A stretch of 64,000 nucleotides of DNA from Bifidobacterium canis (GTDB lineage: Bacteria; Actinomycetota; Actinomycetes; Actinomycetales; Bifidobacteriaceae). Made by a program: the position numbers and the translations under genes. The notes beneath the pieces were generated by a model. The model made no database searches and was not told the origin of the DNA. It saw nothing but the letters and a program-made list of their open reading frames with translations. The stretch is from positions 1-64,000 of the forward strand of contig NZ_WNLP01000005.1 in the NCBI RefSeq assembly GCF_009727065.1. The letters run 5' to 3'. Shown here one piece after another: positions 1-10,800 of the stretch (positions are counted from its first letter, which is position 1; each line of letters begins with the position of its first letter).

Positions 1-1441
1 GAAATTAGCCTCTTACCTTCTTGATAGACTTGCCGTTTTCGAATGGCGCGTCAACGGTTTGCTGGAAATTAGCCTCTTACCTTCTTGATAGACTTGGCGG
101 AGGGGAACGCTCCAGAAAAGAAAGCTGGAAATTAGCCTCTTACCTTCTTGATAGACTTGAACGGTCTGCTCGAATCGCCGGAGGAGGGCTGGAAATTAGC
201 CTCTTACCTTCTTGATAGACTTGGTCGAGCCAAAGCGTCAACGGAGCGTCTGCTGGAAATTAGCCTCTTACCTTCTTGATAGACTTGTTCCTGTAGGCCA
301 TCGTTGGGGCCGTAGGCTGGAAATTAGCCTCTTACCTTCTTGATAGACTTGGTCCTTGAGCTTGATGAGCGCGGTCATGGCTGGAAATTAGCCTCTTACC
401 TTCTTGATAGACTTGTCGAAGTTAAGCCATCGTTTCAGCGTGTGCTGGAAATTAGCCTCTTACCTTCTTGATAGACTTGGAAAGGCTTATGGAGGCGCGC
501 ACGCTCAGCTGGAAATTAGCCTCTTACCTTCTTGATAGACTTGCAACGGCCGACGGTAAGGCCATGCGGGTGCTGGAAATTAGCCTCTTACCTTCTTGAT
601 AGACTTGTACAGGGCACCTACAACGAAAGTCCCTTGCTGGAAATTAGCCTCTTACCTTCTTGATAGACTTGCGAGCGACCTATGATAGGTTGCACGGAAG
701 CTGGAAATTAGCCTCTTACCTTCTTGATAGACTTGTGCTCGCATGGAATTCGACCTTGACGAAGCTGGAAATTAGCCTCTTACCTTCTTGATAGACTTGT
801 TTCGCGAGGATCAGCTTCTCGTCGTCCGCTGGAAATTAGCCTCTTACCTTCTTGATAGACTTGTCCACGGTCACCTGCCCCGTGTGCGCCAGCTGGAAAT
901 TAGCCTCTTACCTTCTTGATAGACTTGTGGGTGTCATGTCCGGCTGCGGCTCACCAGCTGGAAATTAGCCTCTTACCTTCTTGATAGACTTGTGGGAGAA
1001 AACCGAAAGCTGGAACTGCGGCTGGAAATTAGCCTCTTACCTTCTTGATAGACTTGGGATCATCTGGCCGGTATCCTCATGCACGCTGGAAATTAGCCTC
1101 TTACCTTCTTGATAGACTTGGCCTCCTTAGGCAATGCGAAATACGAGTGCTGGAAATTAGCCTCTTACCTTCTTGATAGACTTGGTCAGCAGCCACCGCC
1201 AGCCCTGCACGAGCTGGAAATTAGCCTCTTACCTTCTTGATAGACTTGTCAGCAGTATCATCTCGCGCCTCATGTAAGCTGGAAATTAGCCTCTTACCTT
1301 CTTGATAGACTTGGCAAAACGCACGTACACCGTGCAGTCCGGCTGGAAATTAGCCTCTTACCTTCTTGATAGACTTGCAGCAATATCATTTCGCTCCTCA
1401 CGTAAGCTGGAAATTAGCCTCTTACCTTCTTGATAGACTTG
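1..1441 (+). CRISPR. Type II-C CRISPR array, 23 repeats, cut at left edge
   Basis: Repeats of 36 bp start GCTGGAAATTAGCC and end CTTCTTGATAGACTTG. The first is cut by the window edge (1-32). The others start at 61, 124, 188, 252, 316, 380, 444, 508, 572, 636, 700, 764, 828, 892, 957, 1021, 1085, 1149, 1213, 1278, 1342 and 1406. All read as identical. There are 22 spacers of 27-29 bp. The plus-strand direction is inferred because the 5' part of the plus-strand repeat pairs with the tracrRNA anti-repeat near 6360. The array therefore runs towards cas2, opposite to the cas genes, and any leader lies left of the window. Each repeat ends with TGATAGACT, which fits an extended -10 element (TGn-TAnnnT). 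Promoters inside repeats are known in Neisseria type II-C arrays; here that is inference. Confidence 0.98.
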
Positions 1442-1447
1442 ATTAGC

Positions 1448-1825
1448 CTACAAGAAGGTAAGAATTCCAACGATTTTGGGCAAAAGATAATCAAAAAGTG
1501 TAAATACGTCTGGTGCTTCAGTATTATGCTGCGGAACATTATTGACATACCTTAAAGATTGTGCCCATTGATGATCGCTGATATGAAGCACTCTCACCTT
1601 TCCGCCTGATGGCAAATGCTTTTTAATCATGTTGATCGTTGATCTGTTACCGGATTGGGTGGGTGTGTATCTCGCATACACTGAGAACTGCACCATCATG
1701 TATCCCATGTCAAGAAGCAAGTTCCGAAACACGGTCGCTTCATGTCTCTCGCTCTTAGTCCCGACAGGAAGGTCGAACATCACTAGGCACCACATGCCAC
1801 CACTATCCTCATCCTTCTTCATCAT
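1448..1825 (-). CDS. cas2: CRISPR-associated endoribonuclease Cas2
   Basis: Cas2 forms the spacer-integration complex with Cas1. The protein is about 125 residues from the chosen start, with the family's N-terminal beta strand and conserved Asp in CLVMFDLPV, followed by a ferredoxin-like fold and the strand VQFSVYARY. The start at 1825 (MMKKDEDSGG; 1822 also possible) has GGAG just upstream and overlaps the end of cas1 by 17 nt, so the two are translationally coupled. A longer frame to 1900 would run far into cas1 and lacks a good ribosome site. The last codons (ILTFL, stop TAG at 1448-1450) are built from CRISPR-repeat-like sequence in inverted orientation, so the gene ends against the array without a spacer region. 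Confidence 0.93.
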   Translation of the reverse strand: MMKKDEDSGGMWCLVMFDLPVGTKSERHEATVFRNLLLDMGYMMVQFSVYARYTPTQSGNRSTINMIKKHLPSGGKVRVLHISDHQWAQSLRYVNNVPQHNTEAPDVFTLFDYLLPKIVGILTFL

Positions 1826-2717
1826 CCGCTCCAAAAACTGGCACAGATAGGGCACGCTGCTTGGATTCGCAGTACAAGCCAAATTGTTGAGCAAAATCAT
1901 TGATCGAACTTGGAATGGTCAGCCCTGCATTGAATTGTGCGTTTACTGCATGCACAAGAGCCGCCTTGCTCTCTTGATTAAGCGTAGAATCTTGAATATC
2001 TAAGTTAGCGATTTGTGCATCGATTGCTGGCCTATATGGTTCAATCAAATCATCTGCTAAACAGAAGTAATTCGCACGATTATGATGATTGACCCCAAAT
2101 GTCGGAGACAGTCCGGCTGAGAAAATTGCTTTTACAACAAAGCCTCGCAAAACTGCATATGCATAATCAAATTGCGAATTTCGTCCCTCTCCAGCGCCTG
2201 GTTTACGATGAAAATCCTCGCTCTCATCGAAAAGATACTGCCAATACTTCCTGGCTGCTTGACCTTCAACATTGGTGCTGTCACCAGAATGAACAGTTTT
2301 CGCAAGTTCTCTGAGCTCATTACCTCCTGAACGTTCACAGATATCAAGGCAGTGCGCTTGACCTCGTATTTTTGCCTTAACTATTTGCATCCACGCATTC
2401 TTCTGCCTTGGCAAGCTCATTGAAACCTGAGCATGTTGCCTGCGTGACACAAAAGTCGGCGTATTTCCCCAGCTGTGCATTGCCCCAACTGGAACTCCCC
2501 GCCAGTCGCAGAGCATAGTGCTGATACCATGCTCTGCGAATTCGAACAATAATGCGGTTGAGCATGTAGCATGCTGCCCCAGCAAAATCACCGCAATCTG
2601 GGTCAATGGGATTTGCGCGGGTTCCTCATTATCAGGGCAGACAAGCAAGCGCCCGCGAACGTACCGCAATCTGCCATGCATTTGTGTGCAGTCAATAACT
2701 CGCCAAGCGCTTTGCAT
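1809..2717 (-). CDS. cas1: CRISPR-associated endonuclease Cas1 (type II)
   Basis: Cas1 is the spacer integrase. The 302-residue length is normal for type II Cas1. Conserved metal-binding residues are visible: Glu in NVEGQAARKYW (about residue 150), His in FGVNHHNRANYF and the acidic patch in DDLIEPYRP. The start at 2717 (MQSAWRVIDC) is preceded by AAGGAG at a good distance and follows the reconstructed cas9 stop (2730-2732) by about 12 nt. It overlaps cas2 downstream. No cas4 or csn2 is present, so the operon cas9-cas1-cas2 is the minimal type II-C set. Confidence 0.97.
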   Translation of the reverse strand: MQSAWRVIDCTQMHGRLRYVRGRLLVCPDNEEPAQIPLTQIAVILLGQHATCSTALLFEFAEHGISTMLCDWRGVPVGAMHSWGNTPTFVSRRQHAQVSMSLPRQKNAWMQIVKAKIRGQAHCLDICERSGGNELRELAKTVHSGDSTNVEGQAARKYWQYLFDESEDFHRKPGAGEGRNSQFDYAYAVLRGFVVKAIFSAGLSPTFGVNHHNRANYFCLADDLIEPYRPAIDAQIANLDIQDSTLNQESKAALVHAVNAQFNAGLTIPSSINDFAQQFGLYCESKQRALSVPVFGADDEEG

Positions 2718-2729
2718 GTCATACTCCTT

Positions 2730-5700
2730 CTAGTCGAAGCCCCAGCAAACAGACATATGTTTTTAGAGGTATATCGTTTCTCTCCGAACACATTCCGTCG
2801 GACCACACGCATCTTGTACTTGGAAGCAGTGCCAACCGCCATTCTCCAGCCTTTATCAAAAATGCTCTCAACGTCATGCAAGATAGAAGCGTCCACAGGA
2901 TGTGCTTCTTTGATCCTGTCCATTCCCTCTTGAGAGAGAATAGATGGGCGAAGCCTGATTTTGGTGGGCTCCATCAGACCTGCTACTACCCATTTATTGA
3001 CTACATCCGGAGAAACAGACAGCTCATGTTCGAAGAAATTCTTGAATGATGCAATCGCATTGTTACCTTGATCGTTGAATTCAACTTCAATCTCATCGCC
3101 AACAACGAGATATCCCCTGTATTCGGCGCGTCCGGACAAGATTGCATCTACCACCTTTTTATCGGCATATCGCATAGAAACCGACTGAACCGGTAACTGG
3201 CACGTGAATAGATCATCATGTGCAGCACGGAGCAAATCAGCTTGGAATACGCGAATCATTCCGTAGAAATATGTGCGAATGCCCTTCTTGTTTTCCTTGT
3301 AACATTTGTAGATTCGTGCATGATGGATGGCGCTTCCTATGTCGGCAGAACCGTTCTGCACGGCGATCTGGGCACTGCTCCCGCTGAAGAACGTGATATT
3401 GTCATGAGCGGAGTAGCGAATTCCATTGACACTAATCTCACGATTCTCAGATGCAGGAAGACCATCTGCTGCAGAATAGTCCGGCAGTCTGGTCAGCGCA
3501 CAATACAATGCTGGAGTTGATGCCTTGTTGATGGTCTCCACACTGATGGCGCTCCCTAAAAGCACTCTATCGAGCGGTCTGATCGTCGCATCGTGAGCGA
3601 TGGAGTTACCGAGTGAATAGCGTTGTGCATGAATCACTGGAATTCGATCGTTATCCAACGCATCATTGAGCAAGTCCAACAGCTTGTACATTGAATCCAA
3701 CCATTTCGCGTAGGCCGCATACCCAGCGTTATGTTCTGCGGGATAGTCTCTCCACGCAATTTCATCAGGTTCAATATAGCCAACGGCATTCTGTGATGCG
3801 CGAAGATTCCTTCGAATCTGCAACGTTTGCGCTGCTCCCTGCGTCATCATCGCTATCACTGCGGCATCAATAGCGTGATGCCTGCGGTCAAGACGCGTCT
3901 TATAGCTTGCGCCAGCAAAATGAATTTGACCGTCAATTCCCGACGCTTTACGCGCTTCCGAGGTGAGGCTTCCTTGGTACACTCTCACCTTCGTTGAACC
4001 TTCTGTGCTCTCCGTGCCATGTCCCTCGTAGCGAGAGGAATTGTAATACCAGTCAATACGCCTATGGAGTTCATCTGCCATCCATGCGACGGATTCGATG
4101 GAACGGTTATCGATTGGCTCATCCCATTCCGTCTGGCTCAATCTTCTAATCACACCCTGTTCGAAGTTCCTTGCTTCGCGACCATTCATCTCGCCGGAAT
4201 CAATGTTGAACATCCTGACACGACTAATGGCATCGCTCAGTGACACACCTCGCTGTTTCGCTGAATCGGTTCGCGCCCACGCTGCGAACGGCGTGTTCGA
4301 TTTCATTTGATTGCACAGTTTGCAGACCGCTGCGAAATTGTCCCGCGTGTTCGTGGAACCAACTCCCTTGCGTGGGACGATGTGATCCATTTCGCAGGTG
4401 CTAAGCGTAATCGTTCTACCACAGTACAAGCATTGTCCGTTCTGTCGGGTTATCGCTTCCAAACGGCGAATGCTGTCTTCACGAATCTTATCGAGGCCGA
4501 ACTCGTCTTTCAAACGTTCTGCCTGCTGATCACGATATTTCTTCCGTCTTTCAAGCGTCTTCTCATAGTCGCGCTTGTCTTTACGAGCCGAAGGAATTGA
4601 AGCGAACCCATTGCGCACATGTTCGATTTGCACGGCAACGGGAGCTCCCATCGTTTTGCGCAGCCATAAGGAATCGATCCACGATCTTCAGCACCCTATC
4701 TACCGAGGCATTCCCTAAAGGTGCACCTATAGCGGGCTGCGGCGGACGCCAATTATCATCGACGTTAAACAGGACCTTGCGAGCGGCATGTAGATCATCA
4801 TCTGTGGTAAGCATGCGCTCAGTCAGTTTATTCAATGTGTCAGTTGAATAAGCAGCCCGGCCAGCAGGCAGATCAATTGTGTCCAACTTACTTAGAGCGC
4901 TATCGTCCAAACTCTCGATGAAATCAACTGCTGCAACGAAGGTCTGATCATCCTTTTATCGTCGATATCGACTGAATTTGACAGCAACGCGATCATTGCT
5001 TCTCGCGCGGAATCATCACTGTGATTCCACCAATCCAACAAACTCTTCCGAAGTTTTGAGTCACTCAGTCCGGCAATACGTTGTACAGAAGTCAGCTGTG
5101 GCGGGCGGCTTGTGACGCGTTCCTCACCGTCAGCAGTGAGAGATCCCACACCCTTGAGCTGGTTGCGAGATATACCAAGATCAGAGCAAATATCTGCCCA
5201 CGTCAGATCTTTCTCGACCGCCTGTGAAGCAAGTCGGTCATAGATTCTCTGTTTCTCTTCGACTGTAAGCAAGCGTTCCTCGCCGTTCTCATTAACACGG
5301 AGATTCACAATCATGCTGGCGATACGATACCTCTGGAAAGCCAATGAAGCTTTCATCGCCCTGGACTTCGCCGGTGCAAGAGGATCCCTCCCCACATGTT
5401 TCTCCGCTGATCCCCGTGGAGACTTCGCGTCGAACACCCTAAACATCAATTCACGAGCCACATCATCAGGAACATGCTGCTGCTCGAAGATAGTGCGGAG
5501 CTCATATGCATAATCCGCTTGCATGAGCCTTGTCGAAATAAGTCCCGGACGATCACCTAATTTGCGACTGCCTGTTGAAGTGCGAATCCTCATAGCAGGA
5601 CCGCTGCTCTCTGCCAGCACCGCATCAATGATCTGCGCTGGAGTGGCAGCATCCGGAATATATTCTCCACCTAAAACGCGTATCGCGTTGTCTCTCAGTT

Positions 5701-6178
5701 GCTGGTACTGGTCAGATTCTGGTGCTGCGACATTCAGCAGAGACTCCACGCGCGTATATGGATTTCTCCAACCACGATGGCGCGCAATATGTCGGTAAGC
5801 AATCGAGATAGCGCATTTACGCTCATTATCATCTTCGATGAAACCGCTTGCAGCTAGTGCACGGATCTTCCACACGTCGAAACCGTGAAGCGAAGACTCA
5901 TTCACGATAGGGAAGCCGAGCTTCGTCAGAGTCTTGTCCAAGCGTTCCAGGCGAGCCTTCCTCCGTCTGCGCATACGCCGCGTACGGCGAGCTATACCTG
6001 CCTGCGACCTACGTGAATCACCTGTCTTCTGAGTATTTGGATCCACTCCCCCATCATGGATCTCGCTCGCTGCCTTCAGAATACGAATCGGCATACCCTG
6101 CTCATCAATCTCAATGGCAGCAAATCCAAGCGAATTCAAACCAACATCAAAACCCACATTATAACGACGTTGTTTCAT
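2730..6178 (-). CDS. cas9: Cas9, type II-C, reading frame broken three times
   Basis: RNA-guided DNA nuclease of about 1150 residues once reconstructed, typical of bifidobacterial II-C Cas9. Start 6178 (MKQRRYNVGFD) has AAAGGAGGGG upstream. Visible domains: RuvC-I (FDVGLNSLGF), Arg-rich bridge helix (ARRTRRMRRRRKAR), RuvC-II (VAVQIEHVRNG), HNH with two CxxC-type zinc pairs (CLYCG, CKLCN) and catalytic DHIVP, and RuvC-III (HHAIDAAVIAMM). The frame is interrupted near 4954-4957 (T run; one base missing), 4647-4657 (two bases missing, in the C and T runs) and 2740-2743 (C run; one missing). Restoring them gives KKDDQTFVAAVDFIE, MAAQKRWGAPVAV and a stop just before the cas1 ribosome site. Every catalytic motif is intact. 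As read, the gene would give only a truncated N-terminal protein; I think the breaks are sequence errors. Confidence 0.93.
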
Positions 6179-6280
6179 TTCCCCTCCTTTGGAAAAACTA
6201 ATGTCAAGTATATAGCTTTTAGGGCACTTACAAACCAAAACGGGTAAAAATACCGAATGCTGGTCTGACACAGTTCAGAT

Positions 6281-6310
6281 AAAGAAAAACGGGGAAGCCG
6301 AAGCTTCCCC
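6281..6310 (-). terminator. Rho-independent terminator of tracrRNA
   Basis: Hairpin GGGGAAGC / GCTTCCCC with a 4-nt loop (6291-6310). On the minus strand it is followed by GTTTTTCTTT. It could also stop read-through from the gene ending at 6417. Confidence 0.88.
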
Positions 6311-6373
6311 TGCGGAAAATTTCCGTTAGCATTCAAGATGGCTATCGAGTCCATCCTTACTGGAAATTAGCAA
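6281..6373 (-). ncRNA. tracrRNA of the type II-C CRISPR system
   Basis: The minus strand here reads GCTAATTTCCAGT (6359-6371), pairing with the repeat start GCTGGAAATTAGC apart from one G-U wobble. Weaker pairing follows past a bulge (6374-6383). Next come a nexus-like hairpin (GATGG / CCATC, about 6338-6356), an A/T hairpin (CGGAAAATTTCCG, about 6313-6325) and a strong terminator hairpin with a T tract. This order (anti-repeat, nexus, hairpins, terminator) is that of a tracrRNA. It lies directly upstream of cas9 on the same strand. The 5' end is estimated from the promoter; the real transcript may start up to about 20 nt earlier. Confidence 0.85.
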
Positions 6374-6378
6374 TCACC

Positions 6379-6406
6379 ATCATACGCCAATATTTGATTT
6401 TCGCAA
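6379..6406 (-). promoter_or_regulatory. Putative tracrRNA promoter
   Basis: On the minus strand, TTGCGA (-35, 4 of 6 to consensus) and TATGAT (-10, 5 of 6) are 16 bp apart. The expected start, about 7 nt downstream, falls at the anti-repeat. It lies just beyond the end of the glutamate-cysteine ligase gene. Confidence 0.5.
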
Positions 6407-6416
6407 AATGCACTCG

Positions 6417-7688
6417 CTACGCCTGAAATACCTCCGACCACTTCGCATCTCCCGGCACATCGGCCATTACGCCCTCGAGTCCCAAGAACTCGCGCCAGAA
6501 CTCCAGCGAGTTTCCGTAAGGTTCTGCTGCGTCACCATGCGCGTTCAACGTGGCCTTCGCCGCGAACACGTCGGCCTCCCCGATGCCGTCGAAGTAGTCG
6601 GCGAGCTGCGCCAGTCGTGCGGGGTCGTAGAACAATGCCCCAACGATCTCCATGAGCCGTTGCGCGCGCTCGATCGGCAGCGAATCCCAGTGCCGCATCT
6701 CAATGAAGTTCTTGAGTCGCACGTCATTGAAGTGTGTGGAGAGGATGTGCGCCACCTCGTAGTCGTTGAGCTCGCGGTCAGGGTACACATCGTCGGCGGT
6801 TTCGCGGAACGCCGCGAACTCCTTCCGTTCCACCGGCAGACCCGCCGCCTCAGGCGTGTGCGTGAGGTCCGCGAACATGAGCGGCGTGCCCAGCACACCC
6901 ACCGCGTAATCCTCCCAGCCGAACCCATCCTCGTAGAGTCCCGGAATCAAGTTCGTGCGCTGGCAATCCAGGAAATTCCACATGCGCTGGCGTCGCAGTG
7001 GCATATGGTTCACTTCGCCTTCGAAAAACGGCGTATTACGGAAGAAATAGTTGATGATTGGCCCGACCGCGCTCCCCAACCTCAGCTTCTCAATCGCGTC
7101 CTGCTCGTTCGCATAGTCGATGCTCACCTGCGTAGACGCCGACGCGCGCATCATGCACGGCCCGTACTGCCCGATGTGCCCGAGGTACTCGTTCATCGCC
7201 GCATATCTGCGCTTCGGATTGATCGGAATATCCAGCGCGCACGACTTCGGCTGATACCCGTAATTGACCAAGCGGAACCCGAGCTCGTCGAGAATCGGAT
7301 CGATCTCACGCCGAAACTGCTCGTAGATCGCACCGAGCTCACTGCTGTTGCGCACAACACCGATCGACGTTTCGATCTGCCCGCCCGGCTCCAGAGAAAT
7401 ACCGATGCCGTCGCGCGCGAGTCCGACGAGCTGGTCGTCCTGCCAATATTCGCGCGACTCGTCATAATACTCACGCAACCTCAGCATCAGCGTTTCGATA
7501 CCGTTCGCTTCGCCATACGTCACCGCCGTGTCATCACTGTTATGCACGGGCAGATGCTCGATTTCCACACCGAACCCGTCACGTGATTCCGGCTTGGCCC
7601 CCTGCTCGAAGAAATTGACAAGGCTGCGAACATGCTTGGCGTTTGGCTTGGCGAGCATGTGCGCGTACGAAGTTCGTGCTGATGTCAT
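6417..7688 (-). CDS. gshA: Glutamate-cysteine ligase (GCS2 family)
   Basis: Predicted to join glutamate and cysteine to gamma-glutamylcysteine in the cytosol. The 423-residue protein resembles the plant/alphaproteobacterial/actinobacterial GCS2 type: an N-terminal FGVEIEHLP strand for the glutamate site, GIGISLEPGGQIETS for the Mg-ATP site, MMRASASTQVSIDY, and the C-terminal HWDSLP segment. No glutathione synthetase is nearby, so the product could be gamma-glutamylcysteine itself; that is inference. It is a lone gene between the tracrRNA and the dehydratase terminator. The start has only a weak ribosome site, but a nearby alternative was not obvious. Confidence 0.85.
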   Translation of the reverse strand: MTSARTSYAHMLAKPNAKHVRSLVNFFEQGAKPESRDGFGVEIEHLPVHNSDDTAVTYGEANGIETLMLRLREYYDESREYWQDDQLVGLARDGIGISLEPGGQIETSIGVVRNSSELGAIYEQFRREIDPILDELGFRLVNYGYQPKSCALDIPINPKRRYAAMNEYLGHIGQYGPCMMRASASTQVSIDYANEQDAIEKLRLGSAVGPIINYFFRNTPFFEGEVNHMPLRRQRMWNFLDCQRTNLIPGLYEDGFGWEDYAVGVLGTPLMFADLTHTPEAAGLPVERKEFAAFRETADDVYPDRELNDYEVAHILSTHFNDVRLKNFIEMRHWDSLPIERAQRLMEIVGALFYDPARLAQLADYFDGIGEADVFAAKATLNAHGDAAEPYGNSLEFWREFLGLEGVMADVPGDAKWSEVFQA

Positions 7689-7835
7689 AACTGCTCATAG
7701 TAACGCGCGCGGCGGGAAACATGTCGGGACTGTTCTAGAAAAAGCTGATAATCCGCACAAAATTCAGCTTTCAACGCACGTTTTGCTCTGCCGGCGTATG
7801 CCAATACTCTTTTGCCGCACAACCACTATACAAAA

Positions 7836-7866
7836 GAGTCCAAGCTACGACTTGCAGCTTGGACTC
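7836..7866 (-). terminator. Terminator of the dehydratase fusion gene
   Basis: Hairpin GAGTCCAAGCT / AGCTTGGACTC. On the minus strand it is followed by TTTTGTAT. It lies about 20 nt after the stop at 7889. Confidence 0.9.
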
Positions 7867-7888
7867 ATAAAACCGGTTATGTAGCCGA

Positions 7889-10800
7889 TTACGCGGCGAT
7901 CTCCTCCGAGCTCGCCGACTCAGGCATCTCGGAAGAACGTGCTGCCTTCTTGGCGGCGGCGATCATCAGCTTGATGCGGTTGAGCTGGTTCGCTTCGCTC
8001 GCGCCGGGGTCATAGTCGATCGACACGATGTTGGCCTGCGGGTAGAGACGGCGAATCTTGCCGAACATGCCGCGGCCGGTCACGTGGTTCGGCAGGCAGG
8101 CGAACGGCTGCGCGCAGATCACATTCGGGCAGCCGGATTCGATCAGCTCGATGATCTCTCCGGTCAGAAGCCAGCCTTCGCCAGCTTGCACGCCAATTGA
8201 TGTGACGGTGGACGCCTTCTCGACGAGCTTCTCCATCGGCAAGTCCTGCTCGAACTTGCCATGACTCGACGCGATGGCCTTGCGCACCGGCGCCATGTAT
8301 GCGTTGAGTCCGGCTTTGAACGCGCCGTACATGAGTTTGCTGCGCCCCATGCCGAGGTTGTGTGCGTTCCAGTCGTTGATGTACGGGCGCGTGGTCATGA
8401 ATTCCATGATGCCCGGCACCACAGCTTCGCAATCCTGCGACTCGATCACATCGACCACATGATTGTTCGCGTCAGGCTGGTATTTCACCAGAATCTCACC
8501 GACGACGCCGACACGCACCTTGCGCGGAACATCACGCAGCGGCAGCGCATCGAACGCTTCGACTATCTTCGCGACGAGCTTGCTGTATGTCCAGTGAGAC
8601 TTGCCGTAATACTTCTTCGCCGTCGCCGAATTGCCGTGGTTGAGCAGCGTTTCGCGCACGATCGCATCCCAGCGCTCATACAGCGCGTTCGCGGAGCCCG
8701 GCACTTGCTCGTACGGGCGCACGCGATACAGGCACTTCATCAGCAAATCGCCGATGATCAGAGCCTTCGCCGCACGGTGCAACATCGGCAGCGTTGGCGT
8801 GAAGCCGGGGTTGTCAACGAGTCCCTGCGTGGAGATGGCGAGCACCGGAATCTGCGGGTATCCGGCGTCGATCAGCGCCTTGCGAATCAGACCGAAGTAG
8901 TTCGTCGCGCGGCACATGCCGCCGGTCTGAGTGATCGCGAGCGCCGTGTGATCGGCGTCATATCTGCCGGATTTGATCGCTTCGACGAGCTGGCCGACGG
9001 TCATGATCGCCGGGTAGCAGGCGTCGTTGTTCACATATTTGAGACCGGTTTCCACGTCGGTTTTGCTCGCGTGCTTGAGAATCTCGAACTTGTAGCCGGA
9101 ACCGCAGATCGCCGCCTCAACCAGACTGAAGTGGATCGGGCTCATCTGCGGCGCGACGATCGTGTAGTCACGCATATTCTTGCCGAACGGCACGCGGTTC
9201 GCGTAGTTCGACATCGTGGCCGTCTGCTTGCGCGCATGCTTGGTGTTCTTCGCATTCTTCTGCGCGTTCTTCGACGTGCGCATCACCGCGTCGAGCATGG
9301 CCTGACGCCCTGGCGTCGGCGCCATGCTGCCGGTACGGCGGAACGACTGCGTGTTCTGAGACTGCACGTCCGCGGATTGAGCGGTTTCAATCTGCGCGGA
9401 CTTCGCAATTTCGGTCGGCTCTTGCTGCGCGCGCTTCTTCGTGTTACGCTCGCGCTCCTCAACGGCGGCCTTGAGCGAGCGCAGGCGAATCTTCGCCGCA
9501 CCCAAATTAGACACTTCGTCGATTTTGAGCATGGTATACACGTCTGCTTTGTCGGCGAGGATTTCACTCACCTGATCGGTGGTGATCGCGTCGAGTCCGC
9601 AGCCGAAGGAGTTGAGCTGCACTAGTTCGAGTCCCGGGTACTGCGAGACGAAGTTCGCCGCTTGGTAGAGTCGCGAGTGGTACGCCCACTGGTTCGTGAC
9701 GCGCAACGGCAGCGTCGTCTTCAGCTTGCGGTCTTCGACGTGGCGGAATCCCTGGTTGTTCTTCGCACGCGGGTCTTCCTCCCCCTCGCTCAGGTATTCG
9801 GTGAGGTTGAGTTTTCCTTCGGATCGATCCAGCTGACGGAGTCTTCGGAAAGAACGACCATGCCGAGCGCGCAGATGGTCTCCGGAATACCGTGGTTGAT
9901 CTCCGGGTCCACATGGTAGGGGCGGCCTGCTAGCACGATACCGCGGCTGTTATGTTCCTTCATATAGGCAAGCGCGCGCAGACCTTCCATCTGCACGTCG
10001 TGCTTGAACACTTTGTCTTCCGCATATGCCGCTTCGACTGCGGTCTGCGCTTCCTCACGCGTGACACCCGCCCACGCGAACTCCTCGGCGATGCGGTCGA
10101 CCATGAGATCGTGCTTGGCGAGGTTGAAGTACGGGTGGATGTAGCGCACGCCGTCTTCGCGCAATTCGGGCATGTTCGCGCCGACGACTATCGGGTAGTT
10201 CGCGACGATCGGGCAGTTGAAATGATTGTCAGCGCCGGGCACGAGGTTGTCTTCGTACGAGACGCACGGGTAGAAAATCGTGTCGATTCCCTTGTTGAGC
10301 AGCCACTTGATGTGCCCGTGCACGAGTTTCGCCGGGTAGCAGATGTTCTCGGAGGCGATCGACTCGATGCCGGTTTCGAACAGTTCGTGGCTGGAGCGGC
10401 CGGAGATCACGACCTTGAAGCCGAGCGACGTGAGCAATGTGAACCAGAACGGGTAGTTCTCATACATATTGAGCACGCGCGGAATGCCGATCGTGCCGCG
10501 CGTCGCCTTCTTGTCGGTGAGTCGGCGGTACGCGAACGCGCGCTTGTATTTGAAGTCGTAGAGATTCGGGCGGTCGGAACGCTTGCGTTTCGCGTCGCCG
10601 CCGCGTTCGCAACGGTTGCCGGTGACGTAGCGCGAACCATCGTGGAACGTGGTGATCGTGAGCTTGCAGTGGTTCTGGCACAGTTTGCACACGTCACGTT
10701 CGGTGGTCATCGACAGGTCGTCGAGTTCCTGACCGTGCAGGATGCTCGACACGGTGTGCGTCACGCCGTCGATGACGGCGGTGTGTGCGGCGGAGGTTTC

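Noticed and set aside
21..215. A short protein over the CRISPR repeats
   Set aside because: It is a translation of the repeats and spacers (repeated WKLASYLLDRL) with no start signal.
2603..2729. A 40-residue Cas9 C-terminal extension overlapping cas1
   Set aside because: It arises from a missing base in the C run 2740-2743; with it, cas9 stops at 2730 just before the cas1 ribosome site.
2730..6178. A split or inactive Cas9 as a genuine novel variant
   Set aside because: All nuclease motifs are intact and the breaks share the homopolymer pattern seen in unrelated genes, including glmM.
8261..9625. Long open frames antisense to the dehydratase, nrdD, pepN, rnj and adnAB genes
   Set aside because: They mirror the codon bias of high-GC genes on the other strand, are rich in Arg, His and Val, have no family motifs and no good ribosome sites.
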